A stretch of DNA of 64,000 bases from Desulforapulum autotrophicum HRM2 (GTDB lineage: Bacteria > Desulfobacterota > Desulfobacteria > Desulfobacterales > Desulfobacteraceae), in contig NC_012108.1 of the NCBI RefSeq assembly GCF_000020365.1, positions 4,844,001-4,908,000 of the forward strand, given 5' to 3'. The position numbers and the translations under genes were made by a program. The notes below the pieces were generated by a model, which was not told where the DNA came from, did not search any database, and worked only from the letters and a program-made list of their open reading frames with translations. Shown piece after piece: positions 9,239 to 19,400 of this stretch. Position 1 is the stretch's first letter, and the number at the start of each line of letters is the position of its first letter.

Positions 9239-10671
9239 TCGCGCTCTAAGGCTTCATTTGATCATCCGACGTTTGTTTACCGAATCAATAATTTCTTTGT
9301 CTGCTGTCCTTCTCTAAACAATACCTGTTAAAAGCGTGCTGTCAATTCGATTAATTTCCACAAGGCACAAGTTTCATGCCTAATTCATCAGCCTTTTTTG
9401 CTAAATTTTTTAATACTCTTTGCTTGTTGGGCTTGCTCAGGTACTCTTCGCCAAGATCTTTATACGTGTCTGCATTTTTAATGATGCTGTAAATGGCTTT
9501 TGCAATTCTATGGGCTATAGCAACAATGGCCTTTCTGGCACCTCTCCTGGATTTCAGTTTGTAATATTTGGCCTTGTAATAAGAGCCTTTTTTCTTGATT
9601 GCTGCCCATGCAACCTGGACTAAAATCGTTTTGAATGGATGGTTTCTAACTGCATTTCTGCCACTTTTCCGTTTTCCTGCACTTTCATTATTTCCGGGGC
9701 ACAGGCCTGCCCATGAAACAAATGCTGACATAGTTTTGAATTAATTTAGCGTAACCCCGACTTCTCCTATAATGGATTGTGCCGATTTTTTATCAACACC
9801 TGGAATTTCGTCTAAACGCTCCAATAAATCTTTGTGCTCACGTGTAAGAGATTCCAATCGAGTATTAACTTGTTCAATCATTTTTTTAAAAATATTGATA
9901 ATTTCCATCATCTCAACAAGTTGAAAACGATGGTGATCTTTGAAATATCCATTAAGGCTTTTATGCAGTTCCTGCGTTTTTTTCTTAAGGCCGCCTTTGG
10001 TGCACTCCTGGACCTTTTCCAAGCTTAGTTCACTATTATTGCATAATAAATTGATCAGGTTCGTGCCTGTCAAACCAAACAAATCCGAAACTATTGAATC
10101 AATTTTTATATTTGCAGTAATGAACAGCTTGTGAACACGTCTTTTATAATCGGCAAGGGATTCGGTGTATGTTTTTCTCAATCGGCTTAATTCTCGCCAT
10201 TCCCGGACATTCCCCGGAGGGATGAAACTACCTCTTACTAAACCGTGTCGAAGCAGTCCGGCAAGCCACTTGCTGTCACAGATATCAGTTTTTCGGCCAG
10301 GAACGTTTTTAATATGTCTGGCATTCACCAAAACGACTTCAATTTTATCTTCAATGGTATTATAAACCGGATGCCAGTATACCCCGGTACTTTCCATTGC
10401 TATAATTGGGCAATTATTATCAAGCAGCCATTTTTTCATTTCTTGCAGATCGTGAGTGAATGTTGAAAACTCTCGAATCTCATGGTGCTCACCTCCTGCA
10501 TTATTCAAAGTGATTAAACAAGCTGAAATTTTGTCTTTATGAACATCCAAACCACAACAAATAGGGTGAACGATTTGGATTAATGTGCTATTTGATCTCT
10601 TGGTCATGACTATCCTTTCGCTTTTGTTTGGGAAGATAAAAAAAATTGGATAGTTATGACCATTTTTCATT
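9239..10671 (-). mobile_element. IS110-family insertion sequence (IS1111-like layout)
   Basis: An element of about 1.43 kb. Boundaries are inferred from interruption of the repeat joint: GTTATAT at 9232-9238 on the left and TTATATGAAAC at 10672-10682 on the right together restore the usual joint GTTATATGAAAC. It contains one transposase gene on the minus strand, with about 64 bp of non-coding DNA upstream and 112 bp downstream. The longer non-coding part on the 3' side resembles the IS1111 subgroup. IS110-family elements use a DEDD recombinase and a structured RNA to pick targets, often palindromic repeats. I see no terminal inverted repeats. Exact ends are uncertain by a few bases. Confidence 0.75.
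9351..10607 (-). pseudogene. IS110-family transposase with in-frame stop
   Basis: The N-terminal DEDD part is intact: GLDVHKDKISA, IAMESTGVYWHPVYN and DICDSKWLAGLLRHG. The C-terminal Tnp_20 part reads SAFVSWAGLCPGN..SAGKRKSGRN. They are separated by a TAA codon at 9741-9743. Both halves are in the same reading frame (...EVGVTLN-stop-FKTMSAFVSWAG), so a single substitution explains the break, not a frameshift. The best start is the ATG at 10607, with AAAGGA nine bases upstream; the open frame further upstream is repeat sequence. Without readthrough the enzyme lacks its catalytic serine region, so this copy is probably immobile unless helped in trans. Confidence 0.85.
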
Positions 10672-11475
10672 TTATATGAAACTCTCGTCGGACCGGTAGA
10701 CGGGAACGGGTATAACCCTCCGCTCATTCTCGCAGCCCGTTCTGGGCTGCTCCGAGGGAAACGGCAGCTCCTTCAGCGTCCATGCTGACCGCTGCCGTTT
10801 AATCCGCTGCGGGCAATACCCGTTCCCGCCCACCTCTGCTGTCGAGTTTCTATATTCGTTGTGGCCAGAGCCGATACTTCGCTCTGGCCGTGCCGGTTAT
10901 ATGAAACGCCCACCAAAACATAGCCAGTGAGGGCATTTCAAATTTCGTTGTGGCCAAAGCAGATATCATGCTCTGGCCATGCCGGTTTATAAGAAACGCA
11001 TGTCGAAACATCATTGTGAAAGTCTCGACTTTCGAGCCCTCTTTGGTTTCCCTGATCGGAACATTGTAAACCAAAGGGGATAGGATTTTTGCCCTTCCAG
11101 GCGTTAAGAAGCGCAGGCTGTTTGAGGACTTTAGCCCGCAGTTCCTGCGCTTTAGTCTGGAAGGGCAGAAATCCCCCCGACGTTTACCGTTCCGGTCAGG
11201 GTAACCAAAGGGGGCGGAATGGTACTATCGCCTGCCCTGTATCATCGTGTTTCATATTTCGTTGTGTCCGATAGGACATGTGGGTTTTATATGAAACACT
11301 CACCAAAGCATTGTAAACAGAGGCGTTTCATCATTCGTTGTGGCCGGTGAAGATACCTCGCTCCGGCCGTGCCGGTTATATGAAACACCCACCAAAGCAT
11401 TAACATTGGCGGAGTTTCCATATTTGTTGTGGCCGGATGCCATCCCTCGTTCCGGCCGTGCCGGTTATATGAAAC
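10672..11475. repeat. Modular palindrome array 1, right part (modules B-A-C-A-A)
   Basis: Module order: B 10678-10850, A 10903-10939, C 10993-11253, A 11293-11329, A 11382-11418, each joined by a hairpin of the form GTTTCATAT-TTCGTTGTG-stem-GGTTATATGAAAC. Module C folds on itself: CTTTGGTTTCCCTGATCGGAAC pairs with GTTCCGGTCAGGGTAACCAAAG, and inside it TGCCCTTCCAG pairs with CTGGAAGGGCA. Module B pairs GGGAACGGGTAT with ATACCCGTTCCC. Short ORFs in module C recur only because the DNA recurs. Confidence 0.8.
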
Positions 11476-11815
11476 CTAAAAGTTGCAATCCCGGAGGTTT
11501 CGCTTATTCTGAGTTTTGATCCGCCATAATTTTGGTGAGTATCGAGCAGTTAAGAATACATGAGATATGTTCCACCTGGAGTTTCAATCGGCTCCTTTCA
11601 GCCAATGCAGCAAAGATATAGCATTACAAGGGCTTTCCGGGTTTTTGATGGTTAATTTTGGTCATTGAATGCCCATGGAGTACTCCGTGTTCTAAAGACT
11701 CTGCCAAGGGTCATTAATATTGATGCCTGAAATTTATTAATTTGACAAATTTCATTTCAAATGCCAAGTAATATAAGTTACTTGAATTTAAAAAACAAAT
11801 TTAACCATCAAAAGA
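11476..11815. other. Intergenic region upstream of TonB-dependent receptor
   Basis: About 340 bp, AT-rich towards the receptor gene, and presumably holding its promoter. I see no clear -35/-10 pair, operator or conserved RNA. The sequence leaves the repeat array at about 11475. Confidence 0.4.
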
Positions 11816-13854
11816 ATGCTTAAATCCATGAAAAATAAAAATTTATTTTCGTTCTTATTTATCATTTTTACACCCTTTTTTCTTATTTCCCTTTGTTTTG
11901 GAGCCAACACCACGGATCTGACCCAGTTCAGCATTGAACAATTGATGGAGGTACAGGTCACATCTGTGGCAAAAAAAAGCCAGGGACTGTCTGACAGTGC
12001 TGCCGCCATCTTTGTCATTACAAATGAAGATTTAAGGCGTTCCGGGGTTACCAACATTCCCGATGCCCTGCGCATGGTTCCGGGGATGAATGTGGCCCGC
12101 ATTGACTCAAACAAATGGGCCGTCAACAGCAGGGGGTTTAACGGACGGTTTTCAGCCCAGCTCTTGGTTATGATCGACGGCAGAAGTGTCTATACCCCCA
12201 CATTTTCCGGGGTTTACTGGGAGGTAAATGACGTACTCCTGGAGGATGTGGATCGCATCGAGGTTATCCGGGGACCCGGTGCCACCCTATGGGGGGCCAA
12301 CGCGGTCAACGGTGTCATCAACATCATCACCAAATCGGCCAAGGAGACCCAGGGAGGCTTTGTCAGTGCAGGCGCTGGGAATGTGGAAAAAACCATGGCA
12401 GGTTTCAGGTACGGCGGCACCACCGGAAAAGACATCACATGGCGGATCTACGCCAAACAGAACAGCAGGGGGGCGTTTGAACATCTTTCCGGCGGTGATG
12501 GCAATGATGACTGGAAAACAACACGAACCGGATTCAGAATGGATTCAGATCTGACCGCCAGGGACAACCTGACCGTCCAGGGGGATGTATACCAGGGTGA
12601 AATCAACCAGGATCTCTTCCTGATCAGCCCAACCACCCCCGATTCTTTTATGGATACCTTTCCCGTTGAAACATCGGTGTCCGGCGGGAACCTGCTCTCC
12701 CGCTGGGAACGTACCCTTTCCTCAACCTCGGACCTCTCCCTCCAGGTGTACTACGACACCTCCAGACGAACAGAAGACTGGATCAATGAGGACCGGGACA
12801 ATGTGGATATTGATTTCCAGCACCGGTTTGCCCCGGGAGCCAGGCACGAAATCATCTGGGGGGCCAGATACCGGTATACCCAGGATGATTTTTCAACTTC
12901 AGACAAAATTGATACTGCCATTGTACAGCTGGATTCAGACAGTCGATGCGACCAGCTTTACAGCGCGTTTATCCGGGATGAAATTTTGTTTCTGGATAAC
13001 CGGCTCCACCTGACCCTGGGGTCAAAATTTGAACATAACGACTACAGCGGTTTTGAAATCCAGCCCAGTGCCAGGGTGATGTGGAGTATGAACCCTTCCC
13101 ATAAATTCTGGGGTGCGGTTTCACGGGCGGTCAGGACCCCATCCAAGGGGAGAGTGACGCCACAGTTACCAGTCTGGCCTACAATTCTTCCCTGCTGGGT
13201 TCACCATTTATTCCCCCGGGATTGCCCGTTACGGTCAACGTCGTTGGAAACAAAGAATTTAAACCGGAAACGCTGATTGCCTATGAGTTGGGGTATCGGT
13301 TTATCCCAAATTCCAAACTATCAGCAGATTTTACCGTTTTTTGCCATGATTATAGAGACTTGAGGACTGCAGACCTTGAGTTCGACGGGGCAACGCTCCA
13401 GCAGAACTTTATTATGGAAAACAATGGCAAAGGCGAGACCTATGGCCTGGAGCTGGCCATGGGGTATCAGTTCTCCGATTCTTTCAAAGCGGACCTGGCC
13501 TATGGATATTCGAACGAGAAGCTTGAAAATAAAACAGCTTACGGAATGAGCAGGCACCAGGTTTCCCTGCGCGGTCAGTTTGACCTCTCTGCAGCCCTGG
13601 ACCTGAATATCTGGCTCAGATATGTTGATGAAACCACCGCCGCCTATATTTTTTCCGCCACTGGCGAGTATGACATTGACGATTATATGACCATGGACCT
13701 GCGTCTTGGCTGGAAAATCAGTCCAAAATTTACAGTTTCCCTAGTGGGCCAGAACCTTTTGGATGGCAGCCACATGGAATTTGTACAGGAATCCTTCAGC
13801 CAACCCATTGAAGTTCCAAGGTCGGCATATGCCATGTTAAGTTACCGGTTTTAA
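11816..13854 (+). pseudogene. TonB-dependent outer-membrane receptor, frameshifted
   Basis: A signal peptide (about residues 5-30) is followed by a plug domain (SVAKKSQ..IFVITNEDLRRSG.TNIPDALRMVPG, then IEVIRGPGATLWGANAVNGVINIITK) and a beta-barrel ending in a terminal Phe (AMLSYRF). The first frame runs to 13276 but leaves the family at SRAVRTPSKG. The second frame resumes with GESDATVTSLAYNSS and continues to 13854. The switch lies at about 13143-13151 in AAGGGGAGAG, and loss of one G from a G run explains it. Intact length would be about 680 aa. It may be a true pseudogene or an assembly error. The plug sequence does not reveal the ligand. Neighbouring DUF4154/kinase genes often accompany such receptors. 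Confidence 0.88.
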
Positions 13855-14005
13855 AAACGGCCCAGCGCTTTCTTCCCTGTGTTCGCTCCATGGATACCGT
13901 GGCCCCCACTGCGCATTGACGGTGATAAATGTATCGCTATTCTAAAAAATGACAAAAAGCCCCTGGTTCCTTTGAGGCGGTTTTCCACAACCTTCGACAA
14001 CAGGT

Positions 14006-14169
14006 TAGGGGCTCAGATGTAAATAATTCCACAAATATGGTGCAGAATTTCAGCTCGTCTTCAAGGCGGATCAAAGGGAGCATATTGAAATATGTGCCCT
14101 TTGATGTAACGCAGAAGACGAGCTGAAAAACAAGCAAGATTGAGGAATTATTTATTTCTGAGTCCCTTA
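14006..14169. repeat. D-family palindromic element, complete copy
   Basis: About 164 bp with near-perfect terminal inverted repeats (AGGGGCTCAGATGTAAATAATTCC against GGAATTATTTATTTCTGAGTCCCT). Inner arms are CAGCTCGTCTTC/GAAGACGAGCTG and ATCAAAGGG/CCCTTTGAT around a central GCATATTGAAATATG. The right end touches the stop codon (14167-14169) of the minus-strand gene. It carries no plausible gene and is MITE-like or a large 3' hairpin. Confidence 0.8.
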
Positions 14170-16281
14170 TTTAAATCCATTGTCCAAGGTTGTGGAGGGA
14201 GTGGATGGAAAGCTCACCGGATTGTCCGGGGAGATGAACAGGGTGACACCGTCATCGCTCCACCCGAAAGCCTCGCCGTTCAAGATAATTTTTTCTTTGC
14301 TGAACCAAACAGTCAAATCATCCAAATCCTGACTCTTTTTTTCTGCTTCAACGCCTGGTGTCCAGACTTTAGAAAGAGAATTGGTATACTTCATTGTTTT
14401 GGATAATTGCTCTTCAAAGCGAATAATTTGGGTTTTAAAAACCATCTCTATATCGTAGCCGTCTGTTTCCGTATTGTCCATCGCAAGCTTTTCGCAAACC
14501 AGAGAGATGGTGATCTCCGCTGAATCTTTATTCTTTATAAAGGATCTGATCGGGAATACATCTTTAAAGGTCAGCACACTCATTTCTGGAAGGTTGGGCA
14601 TCACATGGGCATCGGAAAAACGGAATTCTTTCTCCCCGTCTCCATTCTTGAAGTACAATGTCACCAGCGAATTTTCAGCCATCCAGCGCGTCGGCAAAAA
14701 AAGTGTAATATTGTTGTCCTTAAAAATGTTGATGGGATTTAAAAGAGACTTGTTGGCTGCCTGCACCAATACACGGTCGAATTCAGGTTGTATCCTTTTT
14801 AAAATGTCTCTGTTTCGAATCTTTCCATAGAGCCACAGCAGATCGTAATTTTTGATCTTATCATTTTTCAGCACCATCTCAAGGATACGATTAAAGACAT
14901 CAGGCCTGGCGTTGAGCAGTAAGGCCGGACCAACAGATCGAATCATGTCGGGAGAATCAAGAAAGGAAATATGTCCGTTGTCCAGATTCCTCATAATCAA
15001 CCTTCCTGCAGCATCAGAATCACCCAGACGTGCATACTGAAGGGCCACAAAAAGGATATTTCCCCAATCGGCATCCTCAGAATTTGCAAGAATCAGATCC
15101 AGATCGCTTTTAAGCATGACCGGATCTACCCGCTCCGCTTTTAGCATGGTTTTACACATGGCAACTGAAGCCGCATAAGGATCCCTTCTCAATATTCCCT
15201 GATGAATCTGCTGAAACTGATTGAAGCAACGAGCCGCCTCATCATTCTTACCAATTTCCTGGGCTGCCTGACCGCGGTAATACCAGTAAGGCGGAAATTT
15301 CTGGAAACTTTTTTCAATCCGCTCCAATTTACGATACCGACGGGCAAGATCCGTTTCCTTTAGAATACCCGTATAAATGCTGAGCTGTTTTTCGTCCAAT
15401 CGCCATTCATCTGGTAAATTATATTTGCGCATCAACTCCCAGGAATATTTCAGCAGCTTTTTATAAAAACTGTTGAGCCCCTGCATTGTATTTGAGTCAA
15501 TTGTCCATTTTCCCTCCTCTTTTTGTTTAGCATATGTATCCATCTGGGATCGATAATTAAAATAAAAAGAGCCTGTGGAAAGTACAGCAGTTAAAATGCT
15601 CGTATAAGGACTTATGATAAGATCTGTATCGAAAACCTTTGATTTTACTCTGTTTTTAAGCTCACTCTGGACATTTTTATCAAAGCTGCTCAAGAGGTAT
15701 TCCCGTTCATGATCCTGAATCTTGGAATTTGTGAGCAGATCCATCAGTTCCTGAAGCAATGTAATAATATCAGCATCAGGAATATTGCTGAGATTCAGGT
15801 TATTTATTATGGTATTGTATTCCTGGTCAAGAACCACCTTATCGTTGTAATTCATGATATAGGTCAAAGAGACTGCAATGAGGTTTAAGGATTGCAATAC
15901 TTGAGCTTGAACCTCAGCTTTGGCCTTAGCTTTTGCCCTGGCCTCTGCCTGGGTCCTGGCTTCTGCCTGGGTCCTGGCCTCTGCCTGGGTCCTGGCTTCT
16001 GCCTGGGTCCTGGCCTCTGCCTGGGTCCTGGCTTCTGCCTGGGCCCTGACTTCTGCCTGGGCCCTGGCCTCTGCCTGGGCCCTGGCCTCTGCTTGGGCCT
16101 TGGCCTCTGCTTGGGCCTTGACCTCTGCTTCATCCACATCCTCATCCTGACTCTGGATCTCATCCAGGCCCTGAACCTGACTCTGGATCTGCTCTGGATT
16201 GAATTTTGCCCAAATTTCCATGGGGCCAACGAATCCTGATAACAGAATACAGATAAAAATCATAACCGACTGTAAACCCAT
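14167..16281 (-). CDS. Secreted protein with QAEAR tandem repeats and TPR-like region
   Basis: Start chosen at 16281 (MGLQSVMIFICILLSGF), where AAGGA lies nine bases upstream; an ATG at 16314 lacks a good ribosome site. A signal peptide is followed by about eleven units of a six-residue repeat (QAEARA/QAEART, about residues 48-115), likely a long charged helix or coiled coil. The remainder is helical. It includes a TPR-like unit (WYYRGQAAQEIGKNDEAARCFNQF, about residue 330 on) and a C-terminal beta-type domain. No family recognised. Likely periplasmic or surface exposed. The stop codon abuts a palindromic element. The repeat number is likely variable between strains. Confidence 0.7.
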   Translation of the reverse strand: MGLQSVMIFICILLSGFVGPMEIWAKFNPEQIQSQVQGLDEIQSQDEDVDEAEVKAQAEAKAQAEARAQAEARAQAEVRAQAEARTQAEARTQAEARTQAEARTQAEARTQAEARAKAKAKAEVQAQVLQSLNLIAVSLTYIMNYNDKVVLDQEYNTIINNLNLSNIPDADIITLLQELMDLLTNSKIQDHEREYLLSSFDKNVQSELKNRVKSKVFDTDLIISPYTSILTAVLSTGSFYFNYRSQMDTYAKQKEEGKWTIDSNTMQGLNSFYKKLLKYSWELMRKYNLPDEWRLDEKQLSIYTGILKETDLARRYRKLERIEKSFQKFPPYWYYRGQAAQEIGKNDEAARCFNQFQQIHQGILRRDPYAASVAMCKTMLKAERVDPVMLKSDLDLILANSEDADWGNILFVALQYARLGDSDAAGRLIMRNLDNGHISFLDSPDMIRSVGPALLLNARPDVFNRILEMVLKNDKIKNYDLLWLYGKIRNRDILKRIQPEFDRVLVQAANKSLLNPINIFKDNNITLFLPTRWMAENSLVTLYFKNGDGEKEFRFSDAHVMPNLPEMSVLTFKDVFPIRSFIKNKDSAEITISLVCEKLAMDNTETDGYDIEMVFKTQIIRFEEQLSKTMKYTNSLSKVWTPGVEAEKKSQDLDDLTVWFSKEKIILNGEAFGWSDDGVTLFISPDNPVSFPSTPSTTLDNGFK
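15935..16135. repeat. 18-bp in-frame tandem repeat
   Basis: About eleven imperfect copies of TCTGCCTGGGTCCTGGCC and variants (TCC/CCC and CC/TT alternations), each coding one QAEAR-type hexapeptide on the minus strand. Open frames seen across it in other frames and on the other strand are by-products of the 18-bp period. Confidence 0.85.
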
Positions 16282-16467
16282 GTTGAATTTTCCTTGAACG
16301 ATCCACATTCGCATTTTTCCATCAGTCCGTTGAAGAATCAGCTTTTTCCTTCGGCTGTTAAAAATTTAAACCGTAATGTATATGATAGAAATGTGATCTT
16401 TGTCAAGAGAATCTAAAAGCCTCGAATCCACCGCCCATCAGGGGATTGGTAAACTTGGAAGAATCCA

Positions 16468-19400
16468 TCATAACTCATGGATGTGAACAATATCATTCCC
16501 TTTAATCGTTTTCGCTTCTTCTACAATTTGCCTGTGATGTGTAAAAAGGATCACCTGATTTTTCTTGGATAAAGCAGCCAGAACCTCAAGGGTTGCTCGG
16601 GAACGTTCATCATCAAAGTTTATTAGAATATCATCCACAATAAAGGGCATGGGTTCATTCGCTTCAAGACGCCACTCCAGAGTTGCAAGGCGTAGGGCAA
16701 GAAAAAGCTGATCACGGGTTCCTGAACTCATTTTTTCCACGGTTAGTCGCAAATTATCAGGTCGCACCCCCACAAGAATGGGTCCACCTTTATCGTCCAC
16801 ATCGGTACGTAACCCGACAAAGGAGCCCATGGTCAGATGGTTAAAATACCCGGAAGCAATTTTCAAAACCGGATCCTGATTCTCTTCTCTGTAGCGTTCT
16901 ATTTCCTGCTGCAAAACCTTGGAGGCCAATTTTAATAGAGAATACCGTTCAGCCAGCCGCCGTATTCTGGTGAGTTCCTGTTCCATTTTTTCGGCTATCT
17001 CAGCAGCCTTAGAGCTGCCATCCATGGCGGCAAGTTTGGTGTTTTCCTCTCCAATTCTTTGGGATATTTCATTAATCCCAGGATTTATCCTTTCTTCAAC
17101 ATCCCTAACCAGAGACTCAATCAATCCAGGTAATTCATCGGCATCAACGGCTGCCGACTGTCGGACAATCTCTTCTAACTGCACGCCAGCACAGATCTTG
17201 GCCAGGATTGCCTCGGTATCAGAGATTTTCTCCTGTAACCGCTTATATTCCATGAACTTGGATATTACTGCTGCTAATTCTTCTGGTTTTTCACATTTAG
17301 CGATGCCAAGGAGTTCATCCATCTGTTTTCTTGCATTTTGAAACGCTTTTTCAGCTGTGGAGACTTCTTTTTTTAAGGAATCGATCTCCTCAGAAAGTTT
17401 GTCATACAGTGTACTGTCTCGTTGCGCTTGGCTGAGCATTATTCGCAATTCCAGAATTGCCTGGTCCAACGGCGAATTCAGCATGGCAGGAGCTACTTTC
17501 CCAAGCAGGACATTTACCTCTGCTTTCAGTTCAGCCGCATCACGTTCAATACCGTCAATGCGCTTTTTAAGATCATCTGCCTCTTTCAATTTTTCAAAAC
17601 AATTTTGAAGCGTTTCAATAAGATCCATTGCTTCAATGGTGGAAACTCCACCCCTAAGTCCCAAATCAAGAAAAGCTTTTTTCCACTGTTTCTGCCAGGC
17701 AGTAAGGGCATCTTGGGTTTCTTTAAGATCTTCCTCTGCCTGAGAATAAGCCTTTTCCGTTTGTTCTTGTCTTTCTTTTAATTTGTCAAAATCTGACTTT
17801 TGCCTGACAAGTCTGTCCAAGGCAGTCTCTGCAAAAATCAAAACAGGTCCAAGTTCTTCACCGGTGGGAGTGCCCTCTATCCCAATCAAATTGAGTTCAT
17901 CTTGTAATGCCTGTTTAAGTTTTTTTCGGTACTGTACATCCTTCTCGATTTCCTGTTCCTTCTTGAAGTTATCTCTCACCATGAAACGGAGCTTATCGAT
18001 TTCAGCCAGCCAACCGATCATTTCCTTTGGGGACAGGGGTATAATTTCAGAAGGCTGCCACGCCAAACGCCAGGATTCATGAAGTTCTTCTGCGTTAAGT
18101 TCCAATTCCAGCATCTCTTTTTTATTCGCTGCCATGACCTCCCCAAGAGCCTCTTCCTGTGCTCTCAAAGATGCTACATTTGCTACCCTGTCTGCCTCCC
18201 TGCGTAGTCGGTCTGAAATAATATCTGCCTGCTCCACATATCCTTCGTAAGCCTCAGGAAGCGATCGTTCAAGATTATAAGACTTACTCGCTTGGGTGAT
18301 GTCCTCTTGATCAAGCCATTCTCGCCGAATCAATTGCCAACCCTGGTCCCGTTTTTCACGGGTTAGACTCAAATCTTTCTCTGAAGGAACGGCTCCTGCA
18401 TACACTGCCTTTTTGACTTCAACCCGAATATGTTTAAGATCTTTTTCAGCTGTTTTCAGTTCTTTTTGAAACTCACGCTTTTTTTCAGTAATTTCGCTGT
18501 ATCTTTTTTCAAACTGCTGAACAGTTTCAAAAAGCGGTAACGGAAGTCCCATGAGTGCGGCTAAATCACCAGACCAAAGCCCCACCCGCTTAATCTCGGC
18601 AAGACATTCTTTTTTATTGACTTCAACATCAGTTTTACTTTTTTCCAACTGCCCATCAATATCCCCAGCTTTTTGAGCCAGTTTTACCGTTTGAACAAGC
18701 GCCAGGGATTCCTTTACAACAGGAAAGGCAGTTATATCTTTGTTTAAATCTTTGTTTTCCTGTTTTGCAGATGCAAGCTTCTTTTGGGCCAGTGTGAATT
18801 GCTGGTTTATTGACTCATATTGCGAACTCAATGTCTGAATGGTCTTTTTTTTAAAAAGTACCGGTCTTAACGTTTCAACCGACTCCAAACTCAAATCCGG
18901 TCTAATCTGTTTTAGTAAAGCGGCAGCCTCTCTACGGAGACTGATTCGCATACCATTCCTTACCGGAATATCCTTTTGGCCCTTGCGGTATTCACCGAGG
19001 CGCTGATGAAAATCATCCACCCTTTGTGCCTGGCTTAAGAGATCATTATTAAACGAAATAGACTTGCGCTTTGCTTCAAGTTTCTCCTGGTAGTCGGTAT
19101 CTTTTTGTAAATGCTGGTTGGCCTCACGAATTTCCTGGCCAGCCTGCTGGTATCTTTCGGTAAAATCAGGGGGTAACAAAATGACCCTTCCCAATGCCGA
19201 TTGCTGGTCCTGCAAGGATTTCAAAGATGCCAGTTCAGGAATGGCCTTCACCAGTCGATCAAGACGCTGCAATTCTTTATTATTTTGATCTCGTTCTTTC
19301 TCCAAATTGTGCCGCTCTTCCTCAGCAGTTTTCAGGGCTTTGGTGTGATCTTTCCAGGCCTTGGAAGAAAGACTAACTATTCTAATTTCTTTCTGCAGTT

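Noticed and set aside
11089-11274. 61-aa frame repeated at 61820-62137 (MPFQALRSAGCL...)
   Set aside because: Conserved only because module C DNA is conserved; overlaps paired stems, with no ribosome site.
8925-11475. Integron cassette array with attC sites
   Set aside because: Joints are palindromic but lack RYYYAAC/GTTRRRY core sites, no integrase gene is seen and the modules carry no genes.
8925-11475. CRISPR array
   Set aside because: Units differ in length and are palindromic, there are no unique spacers and no cas genes.
15885-16239. Repetitive frames on both strands (LGPGFC / ASAWVL / RQKPGP type)
   Set aside because: By-products of an 18-bp period that stays open in every frame; only the QAEAR frame has a signal peptide and ribosome site.
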